Below are positions 30,596-41,395 of a stretch of 64,000 bases of DNA, in pieces. The position numbers and the translations under genes were made by a program. The stretch is taken from NCBI RefSeq assembly GCF_010093085.1, contig NZ_MSRC01000022.1, forward strand, positions 1 to 64,000, in the 5' to 3' direction. The stretch's first letter is position 1; every line of letters begins with the position of its first letter. This stretch comes from Bacillus sp. SKDU12. GTDB taxonomy: Bacteria; Bacillota; Bacilli; Bacillales; Bacillaceae. The notes beneath the pieces are model-generated. The model did no database searches. It saw only the letters and a program-made list of their open reading frames with translations, and was not told the DNA's origin.

Positions 30596-31282
30596 CTACT
30601 CGCCTTTCACCGCTGCTACCGTTTTCAAAGCCCTGTCAAAATCTTCATATACCGCATTGCCCACAACGATCACGTCTGCATGTTCTGCATATTGCTTTGC
30701 CGTTTCCGCATCCTTGATGCCGCCGCCGTAAAACAAGGTGGACGTTTCCAATACAGATTTCGTTTTCTTCACGGCTTCTATGTCGCCAAGCATACCGCTG
30801 TATTCCAAATAAAAAATCGGAAGATGCAATAGCTCAGATACACGCGCATAAGCGGCGATATCGTCAATACTCAGCTCCGCATCCGCTTCAGTCAGTGCTG
30901 CCGCTTTGCAATCAGGATTTGCGATACAGTAGCCTTCCGCTACGATTTCTTCCATTGACAACAGTTCTCCGTATTCCTTCATTGCTTTCTGATGCATACC
31001 GACAATCCAGTCCGCGTTCTTACTATTTAATACACTCGGAATAAAATATAAGTCAAAGCCGGGAACGATCGCTTCAATTGCTGACACCTCAAGGACACAC
31101 GGCACTAAAAACCGTCTTACCTTAGACATCATCTGCAGGACATTATCCTCTGTCACACCATCGCTTCCGCCAATAATGACTGCATCCGTTCCTGATTCAC
31201 AAAGAATCTCCAGCTGTTCATCAGGCAAATCTTTATTTGGATCGAGTTTAAAGACATGCTTCCACTCCGTTACATCGTACAC
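30596..31282 (-). CDS. pcrB: Heptaprenylglyceryl phosphate synthase PcrB
   Basis: The 228-residue TIM-barrel enzyme joins heptaprenyl diphosphate to glycerol-1-phosphate, an archaea-like ether lipid step. Markers are GGSDGVTEDNV near the N-terminus, YFIPSVLNSKNADW and the phosphate-binding LFYGGGIKDAETAKQYAEHA. I selected GTG 31282 because GGAGG stands 10 bases before it and this gives the family start; ATG 31303 would overlap the ribosome site. It leads the pcrB-pcrA-ligA-yerH cluster. Confidence 0.93.
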   Translation of the reverse strand: MYDVTEWKHVFKLDPNKDLPDEQLEILCESGTDAVIIGGSDGVTEDNVLQMMSKVRRFLVPCVLEVSAIEAIVPGFDLYFIPSVLNSKNADWIVGMHQKAMKEYGELLSMEEIVAEGYCIANPDCKAAALTEADAELSIDDIAAYARVSELLHLPIFYLEYSGMLGDIEAVKKTKSVLETSTLFYGGGIKDAETAKQYAEHADVIVVGNAVYEDFDRALKTVAAVKGE

Positions 31283-31303
31283 GTCATACGTTCCTCCATT
31301 CAT

Positions 31304-31502
31304 TTGTTACCATTTAAACATTATAACAAATTCACATAGCGCGGAAAAACGGAAAAAGCCGTTAATCTCGTTATTCACTGAAAAAGGTGTTTTGATTCTT
31401 TTTTCATAAAAAAAGAGAGATCCAGCAAGCCTTCAATAGCTCTAAGATTCAGACAAAAGATTCCTTGCTTATGAAATGAAAAACAGGAGGAAGACGTCGC
31501 AT
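31304..31502. other. pcrB/yerC intergenic region
   Basis: This short AT-rich region separates pcrB from yerC. An AGGAGG-like site at about 31487-31493 is followed by no open frame. In strain 168 I recall a large gene (yerD, glutamate-synthase-like flavoprotein) at this position; nothing resembling it is present here. Confidence 0.5.
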
Positions 31503-31547
31503 AAAAAAACCGCCCTTGCCGGCGGCAGGGCGGTTCTTTTTTATTTT
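31503..31547 (-). terminator. Terminator after yerC
   Basis: AACCGCCCT pairs with AGGGCGGTT around a GC-rich inner loop; on the minus strand the stem is followed by seven T. Confidence 0.85.
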
Positions 31548-31855
31548 GAAGAAGATTCTGTTTCCGTCCCCTTCACACGGTCAAGCGCCATTTCATAAGC
31601 GTCATTTCCGTAATTTAAACAGCGTTTCACACGGGAAATTGTAGCCGTGGAAGCGCCTGTTTCTGTTTCAATCTTATGATACGTGTTTCCTTCGCGAAGC
31701 ATGCGCGCCACTTCAAGGCGCTGAGCCAGCGATTGAATTTCGTTAATTGTGCAAAGATCATCGAAGAACCGGTAACATTCCTCCAGGTCTTTCAGCGATA
31801 AGATTGAGTTGAATAACTGGTCCAGCTCTTTGCCGCGTAATTTATCGATTTGCAT
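31541..31855 (-). CDS. yerC: TrpR-like regulator YerC
   Basis: The 104-residue protein is the YerC/YecD branch of the TrpR superfamily: it is all helical, with a helix-turn-helix formed by EIQSLAQRLEVARMLREGNT and TGASTATISRVKRCL. The DNA target and ligand are not known. It follows yerB by 18 bases on the same strand and probably shares its transcript. Confidence 0.9.
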   Translation of the reverse strand: MQIDKLRGKELDQLFNSILSLKDLEECYRFFDDLCTINEIQSLAQRLEVARMLREGNTYHKIETETGASTATISRVKRCLNYGNDAYEMALDRVKGTETESSSK

Positions 31856-31873
31856 CGTTACACACCTTCTCCT

Positions 31874-32854
31874 TTACGTAATAGAAGCCGCATCGAGATC
31901 AGGCACGATATTAATCCAAGTCTTTCCTGGCACAAACGGCAGCCATTTGCCGTCTTTCACCGGCACAATTCTTCCGTTTACTTGTTTCCAGTCTGTTTCA
32001 ATAACGCTGCCGCACTGAAACAACAGACCTTTCCCGCCTGATTCCAGGTCGATGTCGCGTCTTCCATCTTGATCAATAGTATGATGGCTGGCTTCAACAA
32101 TGAAAATATTCTGCATTGCAACCGGCTTTCCGGTTTCCCGGTCTGTCGTTATGACACCATCAGAGCTTCTTATATAAGATTCAGCTTTTTTATCATAGTT
32201 GTATTCGACAAGATTTGTAATGTTCTTTGTTCCATAATCTACCCGAACATTGTAAGATACATTTGCAGGTTTTGCTTCTGATGTTTGAAACAGCAGCGGA
32301 TCTGTTTTCCGCTTCAGCTCGTATCCCTTTTGCTTCGCCGCCTTTTTTATATTCTCATAAGACGTGTAGGAATTGTGGGGCGGTTTGCTGAAATCAGCTC
32401 TCCAAAATAAGCTTCCGTCAAAATCCAATCCATTCATATAATCGGCAGCTCCGGATTCCAGCTGCTCTTTGGCGCCGGGACTCCAGCCATGGTGGACAAA
32501 TATGCTGTCAAAGCCATTGCTGAGAGTGACGAAATATTCCCGCGCGCTCCGCACCGGTCCGACAGTTTCAGGCATCTGGCTTTGAAAAATGGCCAAGAAT
32601 CGTGTAATTTGCCCCTCGGCAAGCGCTTCTATGACAATGTCGGCTTTAGACAGCCCTGATTGCGGCCTTGCCTTCAAGTGATTGTTCACCACAACAGCAA
32701 CAGGCCGGCGTTCAATTACCTTCTGTTCAGTCTCCAGTCCCGTCAAAGGAGCTTTCAGCTTCTTTTCAGCATCCGGAAGAGCATCCTTCTGCTGACAGGA
32801 TACAAGCAGAAAAAACACAAAACATAGCACGCAACCTGCCATCCATTTCTTCAT
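31874..32854 (-). CDS. yerB: DUF3048 lipoprotein YerB
   Basis: The 326-residue protein has a lipoprotein signal (MKKWMAGCVLCFVFFLLVSCQ, lipobox LVSC). It then has an N-terminal DUF3048 domain (RPVAVVVNNHLKARPQSGLS and GQITRFLAIFQSQMPETVGP) and a C-terminal DUF3048_C domain. It is anchored outside the membrane; the function is unknown. Known partners in B. subtilis include penicillin-binding protein 1A/1B by co-isolation in some reports, but I would not rely on that. It is read with yerC. Confidence 0.9.
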   Translation of the reverse strand: MKKWMAGCVLCFVFFLLVSCQQKDALPDAEKKLKAPLTGLETEQKVIERRPVAVVVNNHLKARPQSGLSKADIVIEALAEGQITRFLAIFQSQMPETVGPVRSAREYFVTLSNGFDSIFVHHGWSPGAKEQLESGAADYMNGLDFDGSLFWRADFSKPPHNSYTSYENIKKAAKQKGYELKRKTDPLLFQTSEAKPANVSYNVRVDYGTKNITNLVEYNYDKKAESYIRSSDGVITTDRETGKPVAMQNIFIVEASHHTIDQDGRRDIDLESGGKGLLFQCGSVIETDWKQVNGRIVPVKDGKWLPFVPGKTWINIVPDLDAASIT

Positions 32855-32880
32855 TTGTCGGCTCCCCGCTCTTTTATATT

Positions 32881-34623
32881 TTAACGCATTATCGATGGAA
32901 AGAGTACAGTTTTTTTCATGACATCGAAGATTCCTCTCGGCGTAATGCGTATATACGGAAGGTGTGTACTTTGCAAAAAGAGCAGCGTATAGACGGGATC
33001 ACAAAACTCGTAGCCTCTCTCAGTCAAAAGCTCTATCAGCTTTTGTTCCTTCTTCAGCACATTTTCATACGCTTCCGAAGAAGCACAGCCGCATAGCGCA
33101 AGCGGAATTTCATGCAGAATGTTCCCATTTTCCGCAAGAACGATTCCTCCCCCGATCTCTTTCATGCGAGCGAATGCGAGCAGCATATCCGCTTTATTTT
33201 TTCCAATCGCGACAATATCGCCTGTCGTCGTAAAGGAGCTCACAAACCCTTGCACGCTTGAAGCAAACCCTTTTATCATCGTATTCACTCGCCATTTTCC
33301 ATGTTTATCAATCATTGTCAAATAACTTTCATCATGATCAAACGAGAGCTGTTCCATCGAATTGTCAATCTCAATCATATACGGCTCCATAATGACCGCA
33401 TTCCGCATTTTTACGCCCATCGGCATGGAAAACTGCAAATCATCCATCGTCATATCATATGAAAGCTTAAGCGGGACAAGACCGCCTTTGTCCCAGCTCA
33501 TTTTTGTAAACGCCTTCAAATTACAGCCGTCTTCACGAAGGATGACCCCTTTTGACAATACAGTCACAGGATTCGGATGTAACGGATCTTCAAGTATGTT
33601 CAGCGACGCCAATCTTCCCGGTCCGACCACACCTAAATAATCATCCATTTGATAATACTTTGCAATATGAAATGATGCCATGTTGTAGGCATCGATTGCA
33701 GGTACACCTTCTTCTAGCGCGATGCGGATCAGCTCGTTTGTCATGCCGCCTTTATAAAAGTTCGGTGTCGCGCCGTCTGTCGTGTAAAAAAAGTGGTCAT
33801 AACAGCGGAATCCCTTTTCATGCAGTTCCCGCAAGATTTTTCTTACATCTGGGCGAATGGAAGAATTCCGAAGGGAAACATAGTAGCCCTGTTCCAACCT
33901 TCTCATTACTTCATCACCTGTCATGGCTTCATGATCACAATCCGCTCCGAACAGCTTCATTTTTGTAAGCGTTTTATCCGAAGCGCCGGGGAAATGCCCT
34001 TCAATGCGTTTTCTCTGCTTCTTTGTAGTTTGCATGCAGTGAAGCATTAAATCATCACCATCAACTAAACGAGGCCATCCGGTCATTTCTCCGCCCTGAA
34101 TCACATCCGGATGTTCAATCCACTGCTTTCTGACATCAAACGGAAGAACGTGGTCCTCGTTCTGAACCTCAGTCTGAAGGTCATAGCGTGACCACCAAAA
34201 ATATTGAACAGGCTGCTTTTTAAGTTCATTTAATACGGTAAGCGCTTTCTTTTTTCCGGTTTGTAAAAGCAAAAATAAGTTATCATTCACGAATGTCGTT
34301 GTTCCGTATTGAGACACATATTCCGCCAGCGTTTGGGGATTATATATTTGAAAAGGATGTGCGTGCGGTTCGATATACCCCGGCACAATGTATTTTCCTT
34401 CACAATCGATCGTATGAATTTCTTCGGCTCGATTCGGAAGTTCATGACCCACGTAAACAATGCGGTCCTGATAAATCCAAATGTTTTTTTTAAGCCATTG
34501 TTTTACATATGGATTTAAGACGAGAGCATTCCGTAAAAGGAGCGTTGGAAGCAGCTTTGAGTCTACAACATCAACCTGTGCCCTGATGTCTTGGATTTTC
34601 CAGTTAAAGGTGCGTTCGGACAT
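32881..34623 (-). CDS. yerA: Adenine deaminase-like amidohydrolase YerA
   Basis: The 580-residue protein belongs to the adenine deaminase branch of metal-dependent amidohydrolases. The HxH metal ligand pair is in YIEPHAHPFQIY, and further conserved parts are CYDHFFYTTDGATPNFYKGG and the composite-domain end. B. subtilis has a proven adenine deaminase, AdeC; YerA is a shorter-studied homologue and may not use adenine (adenine deaminases usually have LVDPHVHIE). Its placement close to the purine operon is suggestive only. Confidence 0.85.
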   Translation of the reverse strand: MSERTFNWKIQDIRAQVDVVDSKLLPTLLLRNALVLNPYVKQWLKKNIWIYQDRIVYVGHELPNRAEEIHTIDCEGKYIVPGYIEPHAHPFQIYNPQTLAEYVSQYGTTTFVNDNLFLLLQTGKKKALTVLNELKKQPVQYFWWSRYDLQTEVQNEDHVLPFDVRKQWIEHPDVIQGGEMTGWPRLVDGDDLMLHCMQTTKKQRKRIEGHFPGASDKTLTKMKLFGADCDHEAMTGDEVMRRLEQGYYVSLRNSSIRPDVRKILRELHEKGFRCYDHFFYTTDGATPNFYKGGMTNELIRIALEEGVPAIDAYNMASFHIAKYYQMDDYLGVVGPGRLASLNILEDPLHPNPVTVLSKGVILREDGCNLKAFTKMSWDKGGLVPLKLSYDMTMDDLQFSMPMGVKMRNAVIMEPYMIEIDNSMEQLSFDHDESYLTMIDKHGKWRVNTMIKGFASSVQGFVSSFTTTGDIVAIGKNKADMLLAFARMKEIGGGIVLAENGNILHEIPLALCGCASSEAYENVLKKEQKLIELLTERGYEFCDPVYTLLFLQSTHLPYIRITPRGIFDVMKKTVLFPSIMR

Positions 34624-34746
34624 TCACATACTCTCCTTTACATGTATTAGACTCATGTTATCACATCCTTCCTCATGACGCATGATTAAAACGTAACAAG
34701 TTTTTGAAGGTCAATTACATTTGCAAGTACAAAGGAGCGGATTTCC

Positions 34747-34980
34747 ATGAAGCCAAATATCAGTCTCATCAATGCAGTCTTCAGAATCGCATGCGGACTG
34801 ACGATTATGTCAGCCGCCAGTGCAAAGTTTTCGAAAAAACCTTGGTGCAGAATGCACCTCTTTTACATCTTTATGGGGGCCATGAAAGCAGGATCGGGAA
34901 TCTTGCGCTTCTGTCCTGTGACCTATATGTTTCAAAACAATGCTCCCGGCAATAACGAACAGGAGCATCAAAACAGATAA
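34747..34980 (+). CDS. DUF2892 (YgaP-like) small membrane protein
   Basis: The 77-residue protein starts at ATG 34747 behind AAAGGAG and begins MKPNISLINAVFRIACGLTI. It has two hydrophobic helices (residues 8-24 and about 40-56), a CGLT-type Cys and the Cys-Pro motif LRFCPVTYMF. This is the DUF2892 inner-membrane domain, as found at the C-terminus of the rhodanese YgaP; here it stands alone. The function is unknown. It is convergent with yecA and shares a terminator with it. Confidence 0.85.
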   Translation: MKPNISLINAVFRIACGLTIMSAASAKFSKKPWCRMHLFYIFMGAMKAGSGILRFCPVTYMFQNNAPGNNEQEHQNR

Positions 34981-34983
34981 ACA

Positions 34984-35021
34984 AAAAAGCTTGCTCACGA
35001 TTCTTGAGCAAGCTTTTTCTT
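34984..35021. terminator. Bidirectional terminator between the DUF2892 gene and yecA
   Basis: AAAAAGCTTGCTCA pairs with TGAGCAAGCTTTTT around a short loop with T runs on both strands. Confidence 0.9.
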
Positions 35022-36251
35022 TATATAGAGATACCCTGCGGCTGCCAGCACTGTCGGATAAAGGAGTGCCCAGCCGCTGAATGAGTAAATCACTGCGCAC
35101 GCCGCAAACGCCCCGAGCGCCATCCACCAGCCTGAATCTCTCCAGCTCAGCAGCTTCAGCGCTGCAGCCATTGTACATATGTAAGATGCGATAAAAGCCG
35201 CACTCGGTCCTTTTAACAGAGTCGTCAAATCGATTTGAAACAGGCAATGCGATATCAGCACTAAGCCAAACACTGCGGCCAGCGCTATCAATACACGGAT
35301 AGGCGTATGATTTGTCTTGCCGAGTTTTCCGAAATAGATGGGAATGTGCCCTTCTCTCGCCAATGCGTACACCATTCGGGAAAAACCCGCAATATTGGCG
35401 TGAATGGTGGTAAATGTGATAAACAGCGCTAAACATACTGTTACAAATACGCCGCTTTCCCCAGCTCCTTTTGATATGAGCATGGCAAGCGATGCGATTT
35501 CTCCATTTTCTCCATACGAATGAGTCCCTATCGTCACAAATGACAGCAGGATGTACAGCCCTGCCACACAAGCCGCTCCCAAAAACAAGCTGATTGGGAC
35601 ATCTTTTTCAGGGCGATGAAATTCCTCAGCCAATGGAGTAATCATTTCCCAGCCTACAAATGAGAAAAAAATCATCACAGAAACAGATCCCGCGGCAGGC
35701 CAGCCATGCGGAAGAAACGGCTGAAATTCTGCTGCTTCGACATGAGGCAATGACACGGCAACCGAAGCGACAAGAAGAAATACGATGACACACATGACGA
35801 GTGTACTGATATTCGCGGATAGTTGAATACCTCTCATATGAAGCAAAATTGAGACAATCAGCATGCATCCCGCAATCAAAGTAATCTGCCAATCGGAAGC
35901 CTTTATGATGTAACTGATGTAATGCGCGCCAGTCAAAGCGATGATGGGAACACCGATCGGAACGGACCCTAATATGATCCAGCCCAAAACCGTGCCGGCT
36001 TTTTTCTGAAAAGCCAGCTGCACATAAGCCGTAATTCCTCCCGCACTGGGCGCTATTTTCACAAGCCGGGCCAGCGTGCCGACAAGAAGAAAAGATAAGA
36101 AAGACATAAACACCCAAACAAATAAAGAAGCGGGACCGGCTGCGTCAGCTGTGACAGACGGCAGAATCAATATTCCGCAGCCTAAAACGGCCCCAATCGT
36201 TAACGCCGTCCCTTGTATCCAAGTAATAGAACGCTGTAACTTTGGCAACAT
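34995..36251 (-). CDS. yecA: APC-family amino acid permease YecA
   Basis: The 418-residue protein is an amino acid/polyamine/organocation transporter with 11-12 helices. The unwound first helix (ALTIGAVLGCGILILPSV) has the G-x-G substrate-binding pattern and FVGWEMITPLAEEF is the conserved helix 6 region. ATG 36251 has GGGAGAGGGGGT upstream; the ATG at 36302 does not. The substrate is unknown. It is divergent from the Lrp-type gene yezC, which probably controls it. Confidence 0.9.
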   Translation of the reverse strand: MLPKLQRSITWIQGTALTIGAVLGCGILILPSVTADAAGPASLFVWVFMSFLSFLLVGTLARLVKIAPSAGGITAYVQLAFQKKAGTVLGWIILGSVPIGVPIIALTGAHYISYIIKASDWQITLIAGCMLIVSILLHMRGIQLSANISTLVMCVIVFLLVASVAVSLPHVEAAEFQPFLPHGWPAAGSVSVMIFFSFVGWEMITPLAEEFHRPEKDVPISLFLGAACVAGLYILLSFVTIGTHSYGENGEIASLAMLISKGAGESGVFVTVCLALFITFTTIHANIAGFSRMVYALAREGHIPIYFGKLGKTNHTPIRVLIALAAVFGLVLISHCLFQIDLTTLLKGPSAAFIASYICTMAAALKLLSWRDSGWWMALGAFAACAVIYSFSGWALLYPTVLAAAGYLYIKKKLAQES

Positions 36252-36394
36252 GCTACCCCCTCTCCCATTGATGGCTTTATTATAGGAAAAATAAGACGGC
36301 ATCCATATGCTACAATGAAGTTAAATCAACAGTATCACCTTATGATTAAAGGAATTTTCATTCATTCGCCTAAATATGTAAAGGAGCCAGACAA

Positions 36395-36817
36395 ATGGAC
36401 GATACAGACCTTCAGATTCTCTCGCATTTGCAGCGAAATGGCAGATTAACAATGGTTGAGCTGGGAAAGCTTGTCGGACTCAGCTCGCCAAGCGCGGCGG
36501 AACGTGTCAGGAAACTGGAAGACAAAGGAGTGATTACCGGGTACAGCGCGAATATCTGTTACGAAAAACTAAACAAGCATGTCACCGCTTTCATCCTGAT
36601 GGAGCCGAAAAGCTGCAAACACTACGCAGCCTTTGCCACAGCGCACCCAGATGTGGCTGAAAATCACCGCATTACAGGGATGTACAGCTATGTGACAAAA
36701 GTGGTGACAGAATCGGTACATACGCTTGAGGATTTTATTGACGCCTCGATGGCCCATGGCAAACCGACCACACTTGTTGTGCTTTCTTCCTCCGCTCAGC
36801 ACCCCGCTTTTGCATAA
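36395..36817 (+). CDS. yezC: Lrp/AsnC-family regulator YezC
   Basis: The 140-residue protein has an N-terminal helix-turn-helix (LQILSHLQRNGRLTMVELGK then LVGLSSPSAAERVRKL) and a C-terminal RAM ligand domain (VTAFILMEPKS to the end). Lrp proteins bind amino acids and form octamers on DNA. The divergent permease yecA is the likely target, with about 140 bp between the two starts. ATG 36395 follows AAAGGAG. Confidence 0.9.
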   Translation: MDDTDLQILSHLQRNGRLTMVELGKLVGLSSPSAAERVRKLEDKGVITGYSANICYEKLNKHVTAFILMEPKSCKHYAAFATAHPDVAENHRITGMYSYVTKVVTESVHTLEDFIDASMAHGKPTTLVVLSSSAQHPAFA

Positions 36818-36818
36818 C

Positions 36819-36850
36819 AAAAAACCCGCAGCTCAATCTGCGGGTTTTGC
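36819..36850. terminator. Bidirectional terminator between yezC and the pur operon
   Basis: AAAACCCGCAG pairs with CTGCGGGTTTT around a 7-nt loop. It ends the twelve-gene purine operon on the minus strand and yezC on the plus strand. Confidence 0.9.
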
Positions 36851-36852
36851 AC

Positions 36853-38136
<1,284 letters not shown>

Positions 38137-39675
38137 TTAATGTTTGAAGTGTCTAATCCCGGTGAACACCATGGCAATGCCGTATTCATCCGCTTTTTTG
38201 ATAGAATCCTCGTCACGCACAGATCCCCCTGGCTGAATAATAGCCGTAACGCCCGCTTTTGCCGCTTCTTCAACAGTATCCGGCATCGGGAAAAATGCAT
38301 CAGATCCGAGTGCGCCGCCCTTCGCTTTTTCTCCTGCTTGCTCGATGGCGATCTTCGCTGATCCGACGCGGTTCATTTGCCCTGCCCCCACGCCGATTGT
38401 CATGTTGTCCTTCGCGAGAACAATCGCATTTGATTTCACATGCTTGACGACTTTCCAAGCAAGCTTCAAGTCTTCCCACTCTTGCTCGTTCGGCTCTCTT
38501 TTTGTCGGGATGCTAATCTCCGCATCATCGAAGCCGTGCATATCTAAGTCTTGAATGAGCAGCCCGCCTTGAACGGAAGTCAGCTGTTTTTCTTTTTGAA
38601 CGGCAGCAGTCACATCAAGCGTCAGCAGACGAAGATTTTTCTTCGCAGTCAGGATGTCAAGCGCATCTTGGCTGAAAGAAGGGGCAATGATGATTTCTAA
38701 GAAAATGCTGTGAAGCACCTCCGCAGTTGCCTTGTCCACTTCACGGTTCAGCGCGATAATGCCGCCGAAGATCGATGTTTTATCTGCTTCAAACGCTCTG
38801 TCAAATGCTTCTGCGATCGTTTTCCCTGTTCCTACGCCGCACGGATTCATATGCTTCACAGCCACCGCAGCCGGCTCAGTGAATTCACGTACGATTTGAA
38901 CTGCCGCGTCCGCGTCTTTAATGTTGTTGTAAGAAAGCTCTTTGCCGTGGAGCTGTTCCGCCTGCGCAATAGAGCCTTTGACTGGAAGTGCTGTTTGATA
39001 GAATGTCGCTTCCTGATGCGGGTTTTCTCCGTAGCGAAGCGATTGTTTTTTCTCAAAGGTCACTGTGAATTGCTCAGGTTCTTTTTCACCGACAGCATCT
39101 GTCAAATAGTCAGCGATCAGCGCATCATACGCCGCAGTATGACGGAATACTTTTGCCGCCAACTCGCGTTTTTTCTGAAGTGATACGCCGCCTTCTTCTT
39201 TGATTTGATTCAGCACTGGGCTGTAGTCCGCCGGATCGACGATAACCGTCACATCCTGATGGTTTTTTGAAGCCGCGCGCAGCATGCCCGGTCCGCCGAT
39301 ATCGATGTTTTCGATCGCTTCTTCATATGTGACATCTTCTTTAGAAATCGTTTCTTTAAATGGATAAAGGTTGACGACTACGAGATCAATCGGCTGAATT
39401 CCGTGTTCATTGATCTGCGCCATATGCTCTTCATTGCCGCGAACTGCGAGAAGGCCGCCATGAATATTCGGATGAAGTGTTTTCAGCCGCCCGTCCATAA
39501 TTTCAGGAAAGCCTGTCACTTCAGAAATTCCGATGACATTCACATCGTTCTCTTGAAGAAGCTTTTTCGTTCCGCCTGTTGAGATGACTTCAACGCCAAG
39601 CTCTGTTAATTCTTTTACGAAAGGAACAAGATTTGTTTTATCTGAAACACTGATTAATGCACGTTTAATGGCCAT
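38137..39675 (-). CDS. purH: AICAR transformylase/IMP cyclohydrolase PurH
   Basis: The 512-residue bifunctional enzyme catalyses the last two steps to IMP. The N-terminal MGS-type cyclohydrolase domain ([20 protein letters not shown] and [13 protein letters not shown]) is followed by the transformylase domain with the catalytic [11 protein letters not shown] and the SDAFFPMPD segment. Its start lies 22 bases inside the end of purN, so translation is coupled. Confidence 0.97.
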   Translation of the reverse strand: MAIKRALISVSDKTNLVPFVKELTELGVEVISTGGTKKLLQENDVNVIGISEVTGFPEIMDGRLKTLHPNIHGGLLAVRGNEEHMAQINEHGIQPIDLVVVNLYPFKETISKEDVTYEEAIENIDIGGPGMLRAASKNHQDVTVIVDPADYSPVLNQIKEEGGVSLQKKRELAAKVFRHTAAYDALIADYLTDAVGEKEPEQFTVTFEKKQSLRYGENPHQEATFYQTALPVKGSIAQAEQLHGKELSYNNIKDADAAVQIVREFTEPAAVAVKHMNPCGVGTGKTIAEAFDRAFEADKTSIFGGIIALNREVDKATAEVLHSIFLEIIIAPSFSQDALDILTAKKNLRLLTLDVTAAVQKEKQLTSVQGGLLIQDLDMHGFDDAEISIPTKREPNEQEWEDLKLAWKVVKHVKSNAIVLAKDNMTIGVGAGQMNRVGSAKIAIEQAGEKAKGGALGSDAFFPMPDTVEEAAKAGVTAIIQPGGSVRDEDSIKKADEYGIAMVFTGIRHFKH

Positions 39676-40259
39676 GCCTTTTCACCTCTGTTATTTAATC
39701 CTAATAGCTGTTTAATCACACTCGGATACCATTTATGCTCAAGCTTCTGAATTTGCTGTTCGATCGTTTCCAATGTATCGCTTTCGTCTATTTCGATTGC
39801 CTTCTGAGCAATGATGGGCCCCGTATCCATTCCTTTATCGACGTAATGTACAGTGATTCCGGCCACCTTCACACCCGCCCGGTACGCCTGTCCGACTGCG
39901 TCGATCCCCGGAAACGCAGGCAGAAGCGATGGGTGAATATTAATGATTTTCCCTCCGTATGCCTGAAGCAGCGTATCGCCGATCAGCCTCATGTAGCCGG
40001 CAAGAATAATCATTTCAACATCATGAAGGTGAAGCTGTTCAATAATCGCCCGCTCAAATGCAGCCTTGTTTTCGTAAGACTTCGGCTCAAATGCAAAGGA
40101 TGGAATTTGGTGCGTTTCCGCCCGTTCGATGACTTTCGCCTGCGGTTTGTCGCAAACGAGAAGCGATACGGACGCATCCCAGTTCTCCTCTTTCATCCGC
40201 GTGACGATGGCTTCGAAGTTTGAACCGTTCCCGGATGCAAATACAGCGAACTTTTTCAT
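39654..40259 (-). CDS. purN: GAR transformylase PurN
   Basis: The 201-residue enzyme formylates glycinamide ribonucleotide with 10-formyl-tetrahydrofolate. The phosphate loop [12 protein letters not shown], the folate site [20 protein letters not shown] with [12 protein letters not shown], and the catalytic [13 protein letters not shown] are all present. It overlaps purM at its 5' end by 4 bases and purH at its 3' end. Confidence 0.97.
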   Translation of the reverse strand: MKKFAVFASGNGSNFEAIVTRMKEENWDASVSLLVCDKPQAKVIERAETHQIPSFAFEPKSYENKAAFERAIIEQLHLHDVEMIILAGYMRLIGDTLLQAYGGKIINIHPSLLPAFPGIDAVGQAYRAGVKVAGITVHYVDKGMDTGPIIAQKAIEIDESDTLETIEQQIQKLEHKWYPSVIKQLLGLNNRGEKAWPLNVH

Positions 40260-41296
40260 GAAAGTGCCGCACCGCCGAATGTGACGCCTTCGCCTTGTTT
40301 TACACGCCCGATCAAATAGGCTTTTTCGCCATGGCTTTCAAGCGTTTCGATCACATCTGTCAGATCCTCTTCTTTGACTGCCAAAATAAAGCCAATTCCC
40401 ATATTAAAAACGTTGAACATGTCTTCTTCCTTCAGCTTGCCGTACTTTTGCAGGAAAGAGAAAATAGGCGGGATCGGCCATGAGCCGTGATCGATTTCCG
40501 CACTTAAGCCGTCTGGTAGCATGCGCGGGATATTTTCGATGAATCCTCCGCCTGTTACGTGCGCCATGCCGTCGATTTTCCCGCTTTTCACTGCGGCAAG
40601 AACAGGCTTGACATAAATTCTTGTCGGCTCAAGCAGTTCCTCGCCAAGCGGGCGCCCAAATGGTTCGTATGCTGTATCAAGATCCAGCTCAGCATCATCC
40701 AAAAGCACTTTTCTCACCAGAGAAAATCCGTTGCTGTGAAGGCCGCTGGAGCTGAGGCCGATCAAAAGATGACCTGCTTTGATATTGCCGCCAGTCACGA
40801 TTTCGTCCTTTTCCGCCACTCCGACTGAGAAACCGGCAATATCGTATTCATCAGCTGTATATAGTCCCGGCATTTCAGCCGTTTCGCCGCCGACTAAAGC
40901 TGAACCTGACTGCTCACATCCGTCTGCCACACCTTGTACGATCTGCTCAATTTTCACAGGATCCGCTTTTCCGACCGCTAAATAATCGAGGAAAAACAGC
41001 GGCTCTGCACCTTGTGCCAGTACGTCATTGACACACATCGCAACAGCGTCCACACCGATCGTGTCATGCTTATCCATTGAAAAAGCGAGCTTTAATTTTG
41101 TACCGACACCGTCCGTTCCCGAGATTAAAACGGGCTTTTGATAAGAAAGCTCAGACAGGTCAAACATGCCGCCAAAACCGCCGAGGCTGCCCATCACGCC
41201 AAGTCGTTTTGTGCGCTCCACATGTTTTTTCATTCGTTTTACAGCTTCATATCCGGCTTCGATGTCAACTCCTGCGTTTTTATATGCTTCAGACAT
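40256..41296 (-). CDS. purM: AIR synthetase PurM
   Basis: The 346-residue enzyme closes the imidazole ring from FGAM with ATP. The PurM fold signatures are visible: [20 protein letters not shown], the DLAVGK segment ([15 protein letters not shown]) and [15 protein letters not shown] chose ATG 41296 ([20 protein letters not shown]) with AGGAGTG upstream over ATG 41305. An intercistronic hairpin lies between purF and purM (41356-41379). Confidence 0.96.
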   Translation of the reverse strand: MSEAYKNAGVDIEAGYEAVKRMKKHVERTKRLGVMGSLGGFGGMFDLSELSYQKPVLISGTDGVGTKLKLAFSMDKHDTIGVDAVAMCVNDVLAQGAEPLFFLDYLAVGKADPVKIEQIVQGVADGCEQSGSALVGGETAEMPGLYTADEYDIAGFSVGVAEKDEIVTGGNIKAGHLLIGLSSSGLHSNGFSLVRKVLLDDAELDLDTAYEPFGRPLGEELLEPTRIYVKPVLAAVKSGKIDGMAHVTGGGFIENIPRMLPDGLSAEIDHGSWPIPPIFSFLQKYGKLKEEDMFNVFNMGIGFILAVKEEDLTDVIETLESHGEKAYLIGRVKQGEGVTFGGAALS

Positions 41297-41355
41297 CCTA
41301 TTCACTCCTTTAAGGCGCTTTTCAAAATATCTCCCTGTACGAGGGCAGAAAGAGA

Positions 41356-41380
41356 AAGGCAGCCGAATTGCGCTGCCTTA
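41356..41380 (-). other. Intercistronic hairpin between purF and purM
   Basis: On the minus strand AAGGCAGC pairs with GCTGCCTT around an 8-nt loop, followed by a pyrimidine-rich tail (TCTCTTTCTG), not a full U-tract. It sits in the only sizeable gap of the operon and may act as a weak terminator or an RNA-processing or stability element. Confidence 0.6.
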
Positions 41381-41395
41381 TGTCATTTTCAAGTT

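Noticed and set aside
31480-31502. Gene start after AGGAGGAAGACGTC
   Set aside because: The ribosome-site-like sequence is followed by no open frame before the terminator.
34704-34955. 83-codon plus-strand frame overlapping the DUF2892 gene
   Set aside because: It is an out-of-frame shadow; the frame from 34747 has AAAGGAG and two membrane helices with known family features.
34810-35571. Long minus-strand frame of 253 codons
   Set aside because: It lies in another frame of the well-supported permease gene yecA, has Cys/His/Arg-rich nonsense composition and no ribosome site.
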